From: Bradyrhizobium sp. 1
GTDB taxonomy: Bacteria; Pseudomonadota; Alphaproteobacteria; Rhizobiales; Xanthobacteraceae
Assembly: GCF_023073315.1 (NCBI RefSeq)
Contig: NZ_JADPJH010000028.1
Span: 305,296-369,295, forward strand
Direction: 5' to 3'
Length of the DNA stretch: 64,000 nt
Shown: positions 42,357 to 50,658 of the stretch, one piece after another
Position numbering within the stretch: the stretch's first letter is position 1
Layout: the number at the start of each line of letters is the position of its first letter
Program-made: the position numbers and the translations under genes
Notes under the pieces: model-generated
The model's input: the letters and a program-made list of their open reading frames with translations, nothing else
What the model was told of the DNA's origin: nothing
Database searches by the model: none

Positions 42357-43241
42357 ATGAGAAAATTCACGGCCGCGCTGTGCGCGTTGATGCTGTTCGG
42401 AACGGCTGCGCAGGCGCAGACCGTCAAGGACTTCCTGGCGGCGGTCACCAAGAAATGGACCACGCCGTTCGAACCGTTCCAGCTCATCGGCAACATCTAT
42501 TATGTCGGCACGGACGGCATCGCCGTCTACATCATCAAGACCTCGCAGGGCCTGATCCTGATGGATACGGCGCTTCCAGAGTCGACCGGCATGATCAAGG
42601 ACAACATCACAAAGCTCGGATTCAAGGTCGCCGATATCAAATACATCCTCAACACGCATGCGCATTTCGACCACACCGGCGGCTTCGCCGAGATCAAGAA
42701 GGAGACCGGCGCGCAGCTCATAGCGGGCGAGCGCGACAAGCCACTGTTGGAAGGCGGCTACTATCCCGGCGACGAAAAGAACGAGGATCTTGCCTTCCCC
42801 GCAGTGAAGGTCGATCGCGCCGTGAAGGAAGGCGACAAGGTCACGCTCGGCGACACCACGCTGACGGCGCACGCCACGCCCGGCCACTCGCCGGGCTGCA
42901 CCAGTTGGGAAATGACCGTCAAGGACGGTAGCCAGGATCGCGAGGTGCTGTTTTTCTGTAGCGGCACGGTGGCCCTGAACCGGCTCGTCGGCCAGCCGAC
43001 GCATGCCGGCATCGTCGACGACTATCGCGCGACCTATGCCAAGGTGAAGGCCATGAAGATCGACGTGCTGCTCGGACCGCACCCCGAAGTCTATGGCATG
43101 CAGGCCAAGCGCGCAGAGATGAAGGACGGCGCGCCGAACCCGTTCGTCAAGCCGGGCGAACTCGCGACCTACGCAGCCAGCCTGTCGGAGGATTTCGACA
43201 AGCAGCTCGCCAAGCAGACCGCCGCACTCGAGAAGAAATAG
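42357..43241 (+). CDS. Subclass B3 metallo-beta-lactamase, BJP-1-like
   Basis: A 294-residue exported enzyme with a signal ending AAQAQTV. The zinc motif is NTHAHFDHTGGF, with further ligands in HATPGHSPGCTSW and LLGPHPEVYG. It closely matches the sequence I recall for BJP-1 of Bradyrhizobium japonicum, which has an unusual N-terminal helix over its active site; the EPFQLIGNIYYVGTDG start of the mature core is nearly identical. It hydrolyses penicillins, cephalosporins and carbapenems. It is a chromosomal, resident gene here, with no mobile-element flanks and a terminator hairpin after it. Confidence 0.93.
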   Translation: MRKFTAALCALMLFGTAAQAQTVKDFLAAVTKKWTTPFEPFQLIGNIYYVGTDGIAVYIIKTSQGLILMDTALPESTGMIKDNITKLGFKVADIKYILNTHAHFDHTGGFAEIKKETGAQLIAGERDKPLLEGGYYPGDEKNEDLAFPAVKVDRAVKEGDKVTLGDTTLTAHATPGHSPGCTSWEMTVKDGSQDREVLFFCSGTVALNRLVGQPTHAGIVDDYRATYAKVKAMKIDVLLGPHPEVYGMQAKRAEMKDGAPNPFVKPGELATYAASLSEDFDKQLAKQTAALEKK

Positions 43242-43257
43242 CGGCGATCAGATGCTG

Positions 43258-43292
43258 CGCACCACCGCTCCCCGGCAGGGAGCGGTGGTGCG
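43258..43292 (+). terminator. Hairpin after the B3 beta-lactamase
   Basis: CGCACCACCGCTCCC and GGGAGCGGTGGTGCG make a perfect 15-bp stem with a 5-base loop, 16 bp after the stop. No T tract follows, so it may act with Rho or as an mRNA 3' protector. Confidence 0.65.
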
Positions 43293-43542
43293 GCAATCGG
43301 CTGCGCCAATGCGCATGGTTAGCAGAACGTAGCTGCGGTGATTACGGGCCGTTCGTGCCTGAGGTGCACGCTGCTGCCGCCGGACATCCTTAACGGGACC
43401 TCACCAATGCACGCGGCCGGAAAATCGCGCGGTAGCGTGCAACCTGCGCTGGCCTTTCCGCGCGGAACGCGTCTAACGCGCCCTTTACCCCCGCCGTGCA
43501 AGATCGCCCCCGTTCTTGAAGGGATCCGGGGCGCGTATTGCA

Positions 43543-45558
43543 ATGCCTGTCGCGAATTTGAAGTCTCACCTCGCCACCGCGATGCGGCTGTTCCGCGTGC
43601 CGACAGATCCGGATCTGACGCGCGCGCAGTTCGACGCCTTCTCCAAGCAGATCCCGCTGCTCTACTTCATTCTGATGAGCAACACGATCGCCGTCGCCTA
43701 TACCTATGTGAACGTGGCGCCGGACTGGCTGACGATGATCGTGCCGAGCGTGCTGACCGTGGCTGCAGCGCTTCGGACCTTCTGGTGGCTGCGCCAGCGT
43801 CATCTCGTGCGTAGCGACGCCGATATCCTGCGCAATCTGCGCGCCACCAACTGGATGACGTTGCCGATCGGCGCAGGCTTCACCGCCTGGTCGTTCGCGC
43901 TCTACCCTTACGGCGATCCCTTCGCCAAGAGCCAGGTCGCTTTCTACATGGCCGTGACCGTGATCGGATGCATCTTCTCGCTGATGCATCTGCGCTCGGC
44001 GGCGCTGATCGTGACGCTGGTCGTCGATGTGCCCTATGTGCTGTTCTTCTGGGCCACCGGCGAGCCGACGTTGAAGGCGATCGCGGTCAACAATCTGCTG
44101 GTCTCGGGCGCGATGGTGACGGTGCTGTTCATCTATTATCGCGACTTCGCCGACCTCGTCGCCAGTCGCAAATCGCTGCTGGCGCAGCAGGCGGCTACCC
44201 AGGCGCTTTCGGACGAGAACTTCCGCCTCGCCAATCTCGATTCCCTCACCGAGCTGCCGAACCGCCGCCGCTTCTTCGCCGAACTGTCGAGCGCCTTCGC
44301 CGATGCCGAGCGCAGGAGCGTTCGCGTCGCGGTCGGCATCATCGACCTCGACGGCTTCAAGCCGATCAACGACAATTACGGTCACTCGGTCGGCGACCGT
44401 GTCCTGATCGAGGCGGGCCGGCGCATCCGCGAAGTCTGCGAGGGCTTTGGCCCGCAGCGGGTCGAGTTCGCTCGGCTCGGCGGCGACGAGTTCGGCCTCG
44501 TCGTCTGCGGCGATCCCGACGACACGGATCTGCTCCGGCTCGGCGAGCGCATCGGCGACCAGGTCAAGCTTTCCTACCAGGTCGACACGGCTCACACCGG
44601 GCTGTCCTGCTCGACCGGCTTCGCATTATTCCCGCAATCGGCAACGACGGCGGAAGCACTCTATGAATGCGCCGACTATTCGCTCTACCACGCCAAGCGC
44701 CATCTGCGCGGCCGCACCGTGATCTTCTCGACCGAACTCGAGGCCGAGATCCGCAGCCGCGGCGTCATCGAGAACCTGCTGCGCATCGCCGATTTCAGCA
44801 CCGAGATGGACCTGGTGTTCCAGCCGATCGTGGACGCCATGAGCGAGCATACCGCCGGCTTCGAGGTTCTGGCGCGCTGGCACAGCTCCCGACTCGGCCT
44901 GGTGTCCCCGGCGGACTTCATCCCGGCCGCCGAGCGCATCGGCCTGATCCGGCCGCTGACGCAGGCGCTGCTGGTTCGCGCGCTCGCGACGGCGAAGACC
45001 TGGCCCGACCACATCCGCCTGTCGTTCAACCTCTCCGCACACGACGTCTGCTCGGCGGAGGGCATCCTGCCGCTGATCACCATCGTCGAGAAGAGCGGGC
45101 TGCCGCCGCACCGGATCGATTTCGAGATCACCGAGACCGCCGTCACGTTCGATTTCGTGCGCGCACAGCAGTCGATCGCCGCGTTGAAGGCGATGGGCTG
45201 CGGCATCTCGCTGGACGATTTCGGTACCGGCTATTCCTCGCTGAGCCACGTGCACCGGCTGCCGCTCGACAAGCTCAAGATCGACCGCAGCTTCGTCGCG
45301 GACATCAACGACAATCCGGTCAGCCACAAGATCATCAAATCGCTCACCGGCCTGTGCGACGACATGGAGATCGCCTGCGTCGTCGAGGGCGTCGAGACCC
45401 GCGCCCAGCTCGACAGCCTTCGCCGGCTCGGTTGCGACTACATCCAGGGCTATTATTTCGCAAAGCCCATGCCGGGCGACGCGATTGGGGGCTATCTCGC
45501 AAAAGAACGCCTGCGCCTCGGCGGCGCCGCGACGCCTGCCGCCAAGGTGGTCGCCTGA
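43543..45558 (+). CDS. Membrane GGDEF/EAL-like cyclic-di-GMP protein
   Basis: About 671 residues from ATG 43543; an in-frame TTG upstream is possible. The first 220 residues have five to six membrane segments of the MASE type. The diguanylate cyclase domain has an intact GGDEF (residues 313-317, RLGGDEFGLV). The C-terminal phosphodiesterase domain keeps DDFGTGYSSL, FNLSAHDV and FEITETAV, but the name-giving motif reads EVL (residues 441-443, FEVLARW) instead of EAL. It probably makes c-di-GMP, and may also hydrolyse it, since the Glu is kept. No operon partner is close. Confidence 0.88.
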   Translation: MPVANLKSHLATAMRLFRVPTDPDLTRAQFDAFSKQIPLLYFILMSNTIAVAYTYVNVAPDWLTMIVPSVLTVAAALRTFWWLRQRHLVRSDADILRNLRATNWMTLPIGAGFTAWSFALYPYGDPFAKSQVAFYMAVTVIGCIFSLMHLRSAALIVTLVVDVPYVLFFWATGEPTLKAIAVNNLLVSGAMVTVLFIYYRDFADLVASRKSLLAQQAATQALSDENFRLANLDSLTELPNRRRFFAELSSAFADAERRSVRVAVGIIDLDGFKPINDNYGHSVGDRVLIEAGRRIREVCEGFGPQRVEFARLGGDEFGLVVCGDPDDTDLLRLGERIGDQVKLSYQVDTAHTGLSCSTGFALFPQSATTAEALYECADYSLYHAKRHLRGRTVIFSTELEAEIRSRGVIENLLRIADFSTEMDLVFQPIVDAMSEHTAGFEVLARWHSSRLGLVSPADFIPAAERIGLIRPLTQALLVRALATAKTWPDHIRLSFNLSAHDVCSAEGILPLITIVEKSGLPPHRIDFEITETAVTFDFVRAQQSIAALKAMGCGISLDDFGTGYSSLSHVHRLPLDKLKIDRSFVADINDNPVSHKIIKSLTGLCDDMEIACVVEGVETRAQLDSLRRLGCDYIQGYYFAKPMPGDAIGGYLAKERLRLGGAATPAAKVVA

Positions 45559-45798
45559 GGCGAGCAGCCCTGAGCATATCGCCGGACAGTTGTACTCATC
45601 TCTGTCAACTCGACCGCTTCACATGCGTCGAAATGCCCCGACAACACCGCCTGTGATGTGGATGCTTGTCAGGGGCATCAAAAAGCGCGATACTCAATTT
45701 CAAGGGGAAAGATACTAAAGATACAACTTTTTGATCTTGGTGACTTTCAACTGGGCGCGGCGGCAAACACGGTTGTAAGTTGGCAATCGGAGGCAGGC

Positions 45799-46581
45799 AT
45801 GTCGTCCAATACGTCGTTCCCGGCAGGGCAGCTCGCTCCGCCGCGTTTCCACCTTGCCATTGCACATGAAGCACGAACGCCCACGGTGCCGGATAGCGGT
45901 GGTGTCGTGCCGATCCACCTGTTTATCCTCAGCGACGTGCGGCTGCTCTGCGAAGGCCTGAACTCGTGTCTGGCACGGCAGGAATGCTTACGCATCACCG
46001 GCCACGGCGATCTCGCGACCCCGCCGGAGCAGATCGTTGACAGCGGTGCAAAGGTGCTGCTGGTCGATATCGCGACGTCGCGCGGCTTGCAGCAATCGGT
46101 AGCCTGCCGCGCGCTGTCGCCGGCTCTGAAGGTCGTCGCCATCGCGGTCGCCGAGGTCGAGCAGGACATCCTCGCCTGCGCAGAGGCCGGGGTATCCGGC
46201 TTCGTGCTGCGCGACGGCTCGATCAATGATGTCGTCGCCGCCATCCACAATGCGATGCGCGACGAGCTGGTATGCTCGCCCAAGGTCGCTGCCGCCCTGT
46301 TCGGCCGGCTCGCATTGCTCTCCGCCCAGACGGTCGCGCGAGAACCCGCCGCCGGCGTCGACACGCTGACGCCGCGCGAGCACGAAATCATCCGCTTCGT
46401 CGGTGAGGGCCTGTCGAACAAGGAGATTGCGCGAGCCCTGCGGATCCGCAATTCGACCGTCAAGAACCACATGCACAACGTGCTCAGCAAATTGCAGATC
46501 CGCCGCCGCGGCGAGATCAGCAAGCATCTGCACGCGGCCGGCGCGCCGGCGCCCGCATCGTCGCGGGCCCAGCCTCGCTAG
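45799..46581 (+). CDS. LuxR-type response regulator
   Basis: A 260-residue regulator; GGAGG lies before ATG 45799. An N-terminal 35-residue tail precedes a receiver domain (HLFILSDVRLLCEGL; phospho-acceptor D90 in VLLVDI), though the conserved Lys near the switch is Arg (FVLRDG). The C terminus has a LuxR helix-turn-helix (LTPREHEIIRFVGEGLSNKEIARALRIRNSTVKNHMHNVLSKL). It is upstream of the contractile injection operon with only one small regulator-like gene between, so it may control that operon. No histidine kinase is near. Confidence 0.87.
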   Translation: MSSNTSFPAGQLAPPRFHLAIAHEARTPTVPDSGGVVPIHLFILSDVRLLCEGLNSCLARQECLRITGHGDLATPPEQIVDSGAKVLLVDIATSRGLQQSVACRALSPALKVVAIAVAEVEQDILACAEAGVSGFVLRDGSINDVVAAIHNAMRDELVCSPKVAAALFGRLALLSAQTVAREPAAGVDTLTPREHEIIRFVGEGLSNKEIARALRIRNSTVKNHMHNVLSKLQIRRRGEISKHLHAAGAPAPASSRAQPR

Positions 46582-46783
46582 ACCCTTCGGCCTAGATCCT
46601 CTGGTCCGGCGCGGGCCGGCATCCCGCACCACTGCGGATCGCTGCGACACGCCGCGTCGCCGTTCGCGACATTCTCATTGCCGCGCCGCGCACCTGGTCC
46701 GGACCATCACCTGCATCCTCGCTGAACCCTTTGGCTCAATCGCGCCGCCGCGTCCTGTGCAAGGCTCGTCACAAAGGTGGCCA

Positions 46784-47194
46784 TTGCGACAGAGACGCAT
46801 CCTCATTGCAGGATTTCCGAGGCTGATGACCGATATTCTGGAGCATGTTGTCGCGAAAGATCCGGCATTGTCCGTGGTCGGCATGAGCGACGGCGCCAAT
46901 TTGACAACGGAAGCCCGTCGCACCCGCGCCGACGTCATCGTGGTGGCACAGAAGGCCCCGGACGAGCGCGACAGCCTGGCAAGTCTTTTGCGCAGCCGGC
47001 CGCGGATGAAGGTCGTGACCATCGTCGCGAGCGGCGACAGCGGTACGCTCTACGAACTACGCCCGCATCGCACTGCCATCACCGAGATCACGACGCAATC
47101 GCTGTCGGAGGCGATCCGCGATCCGCCCGGACCCAGGCGCAAGCCGCGCCAACGGCGCGCGCGAAGGCCAGGCAAGACCAACGTTGCGATCTGA
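46784..47194 (+). CDS. Degenerate receiver-like protein
   Basis: A 136-residue protein starting at TTG 46784 (AAAGGTGG upstream). The fold pattern ILIAGFPRLMTDILEHVVAKDPALSVVG ... ADVIVVAQKAP ... MKVVTIVASGDSGTLYEL resembles a response-regulator receiver, but the phospho-acceptor Asp is replaced (VIVVAQ) and no DNA-binding domain follows. The C terminus is a basic tail (RRKPRQRRARRPGK) that could bind nucleic acid. It ends 36 bp before the sheath gene, so it may regulate the injection system or be its first gene. Confidence 0.65.
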   Translation: MRQRRILIAGFPRLMTDILEHVVAKDPALSVVGMSDGANLTTEARRTRADVIVVAQKAPDERDSLASLLRSRPRMKVVTIVASGDSGTLYELRPHRTAITEITTQSLSEAIRDPPGPRRKPRQRRARRPGKTNVAI

Positions 47195-47230
47195 CCGAGC
47201 GAGACAGACCGCCAAATCACAGGAGCCGAC

Positions 47231-48748
47231 ATGCCCTCAGCCCTTCTGCAACCCGGCGTCTATATCGAGGAGACCCCCAGCGGCGTGCGTTCGATCTCGG
47301 GCGTGGCAACGTCGATCGCGCTGTTCATCGGCTGGGCGCCGCGCGGCCCCACCGACCGCGCCGTACGCATATCGAGCTTCGCCGACTATGAGCGCGCCTA
47401 TGGCGGGCTCGACCGCCGTGCCCATCTCGGTTACGCCGTGCGCCAGTTCTTCGACAATGGCGGCAGCGACGCCTACATCGTGCGGATTGCGCTGTTCAAT
47501 TCGGGAACGCCCGCCAACGACGCGAAGGTCGCGAGCTGCGCGATCAACGATCTCGGCATCCAGGCCAATTCGCCGGGCCTGTGGGCCAATTCCTACAGCG
47601 TCACGCTGACGCTGCGCGCCGACGACAACACCCGCTTCCGGCTCGACGTGATCGGCCCGTCGCCCAGCACCAACATCGTGGAGACGTTCCAGGATCTGTC
47701 GATGAACAAGGCCGATCCACGCTGGGCGCCGAATGTCGTCAACGGCCGCTCCGCCTTCATGGACAAGCTGACCACGGCATCGACCAACGTACCGGGCCCA
47801 GCGACGAAGCCGTTTACGGGCGGCCTCGACGGCACGGTCCTTCTCGCCAATGACGGCTCCTTCGTCAACGCGATCGATCCGCTGTTTGCGACCGGCGGAA
47901 CCGTCGATCGCATCGACCTGTTCAACCTCGTCTGCGTCCCCGGTCTCACCAACATCGCGGCAAACCAAGCCGCGCTGGCCCAGTTGCAAAAGCGTTGCCA
48001 CGCCCGGCGCGCCTTCCTGATCGTCGACAGCCTCCAGAACGAGACAGTCGCCAACATGAGCGGCAGCGCGGGCGAGGCCGGCCTGACCGGCCCAGACGGC
48101 AATTTCTCCGCCCTGTACTACCCCTGGGTGATGCAACCCGACCCGCTGCAATCCGGCGTCGTGCGCGACTTTCCACCTTGCGGCTTCGTCGCCGGCGTCT
48201 ACGCCCGGACCGACGCCACGCGCGGGGTCTGGAAAGCGCCGGCCGGCACCGATGCCGGCGTCAATGGCGGTGTCGCCTTCGCGCTAACCCTGAGCGATGC
48301 CGAGAACGGCCAGCTCAATCCGATCGGCGTCAATTGCCTGCGCACACTGCCGGTCTACGGCAACGTGGTCTGGGGCGCGCGCACGCTGCACGGCCAGAAC
48401 GACCGCGGCTCGGAATGGAAATACGTGCCGGTGCGGCGTATGGCGCTGTTCCTGGAGGAGAGCCTCTACCGCGGTACGCAATGGGTGGTGTTCGAGCCCA
48501 ATGACGAGCCGCTCTGGGCGCAGATCAGGCTCAACATCGGCGCCTTCATGCAGGGGTTATTCCGGCAGGGCGCGTTCCAGGGCCGTTCGCCGCGCGAGGC
48601 CTATTTCGTCAAGTGCGACCGCGAGAGCACGACACAGGCCGACATCAATCTCGGCATCGTCAACATCATCGTCGGCTTCGCGCCGCTGAAGCCCGCCGAG
48701 TTCGTCGTCATCAAGATCCAGCAGATCGCCGGCGACATCCCAACCTGA
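47231..48748 (+). CDS. eCIS contractile tail sheath protein
   Basis: A 505-residue sheath subunit with GGAG upstream of the ATG. The N terminus LQPGVYIEETPSGVRSISGVATSIALFIGWAPRGP is the standard sheath start, and the C-terminal domain (RRMALFLEESLYRGTQWVVFEPNDEPLWAQIRLNIGAFMQGLFRQGAFQG) carries the conserved core that intertwines with neighbours. It surrounds the tube and contracts to drive it into a target. Only one sheath gene is present, whereas Afp and PVC have several. It begins the injection-system operon. Confidence 0.95.
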   Translation: MPSALLQPGVYIEETPSGVRSISGVATSIALFIGWAPRGPTDRAVRISSFADYERAYGGLDRRAHLGYAVRQFFDNGGSDAYIVRIALFNSGTPANDAKVASCAINDLGIQANSPGLWANSYSVTLTLRADDNTRFRLDVIGPSPSTNIVETFQDLSMNKADPRWAPNVVNGRSAFMDKLTTASTNVPGPATKPFTGGLDGTVLLANDGSFVNAIDPLFATGGTVDRIDLFNLVCVPGLTNIAANQAALAQLQKRCHARRAFLIVDSLQNETVANMSGSAGEAGLTGPDGNFSALYYPWVMQPDPLQSGVVRDFPPCGFVAGVYARTDATRGVWKAPAGTDAGVNGGVAFALTLSDAENGQLNPIGVNCLRTLPVYGNVVWGARTLHGQNDRGSEWKYVPVRRMALFLEESLYRGTQWVVFEPNDEPLWAQIRLNIGAFMQGLFRQGAFQGRSPREAYFVKCDRESTTQADINLGIVNIIVGFAPLKPAEFVVIKIQQIAGDIPT

Positions 48749-48773
48749 GGCAAAGAACACTTGAGGCAAGCAA

Positions 48774-49298
48774 ATGGCACAATTCTCGGTCAATCCGCAG
48801 CGCTTCGATCCCTACAAGAACTTCAAGTTCCGGGTGAAATGGGACGGCCGCTACGTCGCCGGCATCAGCAAGGTGTCGGCATTGAAGCGCACCACCGAAG
48901 TGGTCGAGCACCGCGAGGGCGGCGATCCCTCCACGGGGCGCAAATCACCCGGCCGCAGCAAGTTCGAGGCAATCACGCTGGACCGCGGCGTCACTCACGA
49001 CACCGAATTCGAGAAATGGGCCAATAAGGTCTGGCATTTCGGTGCGGGCCTCGGCGTCGAGGTCTCACTGAAGGATTTCCGCAAGGACATCATTCTCGAG
49101 GTCTACAACGAAGCCGGGCAAGTCGCGCTCGCCTATAAGATCTTCCGCTGCTGGGTCTCGGAGTACCAGTCGCTGCCCGATCTCGACGCCAACGCCAATG
49201 CGGTGGCGATCCAGCACATCAAGCTGGAGAACGAGGGCTGGGAGCGCGACGAGGCCGTCGCCGAGCCGTCGGAGCCTGCCTTCAGCGATCCGGCCTGA
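48774..49298 (+). CDS. eCIS inner tube protein (gp19/Hcp-like)
   Basis: A 174-residue tube subunit. The start FSVNPQRFDPYKNFKFRVKWDGRYVAGISKVSALKRTTEVVEHREGG is characteristic of phage gp19-like and eCIS tube proteins. It stacks as hexameric rings inside the sheath and forms the channel for cargo. It follows the sheath by 25 bp, the normal order in eCIS loci. Confidence 0.94.
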   Translation: MAQFSVNPQRFDPYKNFKFRVKWDGRYVAGISKVSALKRTTEVVEHREGGDPSTGRKSPGRSKFEAITLDRGVTHDTEFEKWANKVWHFGAGLGVEVSLKDFRKDIILEVYNEAGQVALAYKIFRCWVSEYQSLPDLDANANAVAIQHIKLENEGWERDEAVAEPSEPAFSDPA

Positions 49299-49306
49299 GG
49301 CAGCGC

Positions 49307-50017
49307 ATGCACTCCGCCGCAGCACGACGCGAACAGGATATTTTGGCGCTGTGGGACCGGGCCGCCGGTCGCGCGCGGCGCCAGCGCGACGATGCCTTGC
49401 TTGCGGCGGCCGGCGCGGCGGCGACGGACTCGATCGGCGCCGGCAATGCAGCGCTCCTTTCCTTGCGCACGCGTTTGTTCGGCGCGCCCTGGCGGCTGCG
49501 CGCCGCCTGTCCCATCTGCCACACCGACTGCGAGTTCATGGCCGACAGCGCAGTGCTCGCGGACGGACTTGCACCACCGACTGATGGCGCACCGTGCCGC
49601 ATCGCGATCGGTGGCCGCGAGCTGATGCTGCGTCTGCCGGTTCTGTCCGATCTCGCCGGCCTCGCCGCGGCTTCCGACTCCGCGGCTGCGGCCCGGTTAT
49701 TGCTCGCGCGCTGCCTCGGCGATTCGTCGGCGATACCGCTTGATCAGGACACACTCAACAAGATCGAGTCCGAGCTCGAACGTTGTGATCCCGGCGCGGT
49801 CCTCGCCTTCACGCTAGACTGCCCCGATTGCGGTCACGCCTGGCAGGCCGTGATCGATATCGCGCCGGCGCTCTGGGCCGAAGTGCAGGCGGCGGCCGAG
49901 CGCAGCCTGCTCGAAGTCGACGCGCTCGCGCGCGAATATGGCTGGAGCGAAGCCGAGGTGCTGGCGCTGCCGCATGTCCGCCGCGCCGCCTATCTGCAAC
50001 TCGCGGGCGCGTCATGA
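49307..50017 (+). CDS. Zinc-ribbon baseplate (T4 gp26-like) protein
   Basis: A 236-residue protein with two cysteine pairs, ACPICHTDC and LDCPDCGHAW, likely forming a zinc site. The helical end LLEVDALAREYGWSEAEVLALPHVRRAAYLQLAG is seen in the T4 baseplate-hub family members found in eCIS loci. In phage T4 the relative assists baseplate-hub assembly. It lies 8 bp after the tube gene and overlaps the next gene by ATGA. The family assignment is moderately sure. Confidence 0.7.
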   Translation: MHSAAARREQDILALWDRAAGRARRQRDDALLAAAGAAATDSIGAGNAALLSLRTRLFGAPWRLRAACPICHTDCEFMADSAVLADGLAPPTDGAPCRIAIGGRELMLRLPVLSDLAGLAAASDSAAAARLLLARCLGDSSAIPLDQDTLNKIESELERCDPGAVLAFTLDCPDCGHAWQAVIDIAPALWAEVQAAAERSLLEVDALAREYGWSEAEVLALPHVRRAAYLQLAGAS

Positions 50018-50658
50018 CGGGCCTCCTGCAAAAGCTCGCGCGCCTCGGTCGCGGCGAAGCGATCGCAGGCGCGGCACGCGTTGCGCTGCCGCCGCGTTTT
50101 GCTGGTCCGCCCCGGACGGACGATGCGCCGGCGCGCGAGACATGGCCGGATGAAGGGCAGCCGGCGGCGTCACCGCAAGCGGCGATGCCGGACGCGACCA
50201 ATGCCGATGATCCCGTCACGGAGGCACAAGCGCCGCAGCCCAAACGGGCCGAGCCTGGTCAAGAGAAGGCTCCCCTACGCCTTACGGCGAAAATTGCCGC
50301 TGCTCTGCCCCGTCAACCGAACGACACGTCGTCGATATCGCTTGGCGATGCCGCTCCGCCCGTCGCTTCGCGCGATCCGCAGCGCATGACGAATCCGCTC
50401 AATATGGCCGTGCAAGATGCACCGCAGTCGAGAAACGGGGCCGCAATATCGCCCGCGCCCCCGCTCAGCCAGGCCGTGCTCGCCAGCCAGGCGCAGCGTC
50501 GGCACGAGATGCCACCCGTGATCAAGGTGACGATCGACCGCATCGACATTCGCTCATCGGAGCCGCCGCGTGCCGCCCGCACCACAAGACCTGCTCCAAA
50601 GCCGTCGGTATCGCTGTCCGACTATCTCCGCCGCCCGGGACCGGGAGGCCGCGCATGA
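50014..50658 (+). CDS. eCIS linker protein, mostly disordered
   Basis: A 214-residue protein coupled to its neighbours by ATGA overlaps at both ends. Most of the chain is Pro/Ala-rich and likely unstructured (roughly residues 25-165). The C-terminal part VIKVTIDRIDIRSSEPPRAAR ends in SVSLSDYLRRPGPGGRA. The 'VTIxRIxIR...P...LxDYLRR' ending is a recurrent feature of a short protein in eCIS operons. A partly similar motif appears in the gene at 53971-54204. Function unknown; perhaps a scaffold or adaptor. Confidence 0.65.
   Translation: MTGLLQKLARLGRGEAIAGAARVALPPRFAGPPRTDDAPARETWPDEGQPAASPQAAMPDATNADDPVTEAQAPQPKRAEPGQEKAPLRLTAKIAAALPRQPNDTSSISLGDAAPPVASRDPQRMTNPLNMAVQDAPQSRNGAAISPAPPLSQAVLASQAQRRHEMPPVIKVTIDRIDIRSSEPPRAARTTRPAPKPSVSLSDYLRRPGPGGRA

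Noticed and set aside
45655..45717. A 20-codon open frame before the LuxR-type regulator
   Set aside because: It has no clear ribosome site or recognisable peptide; the region is more likely a promoter leader.
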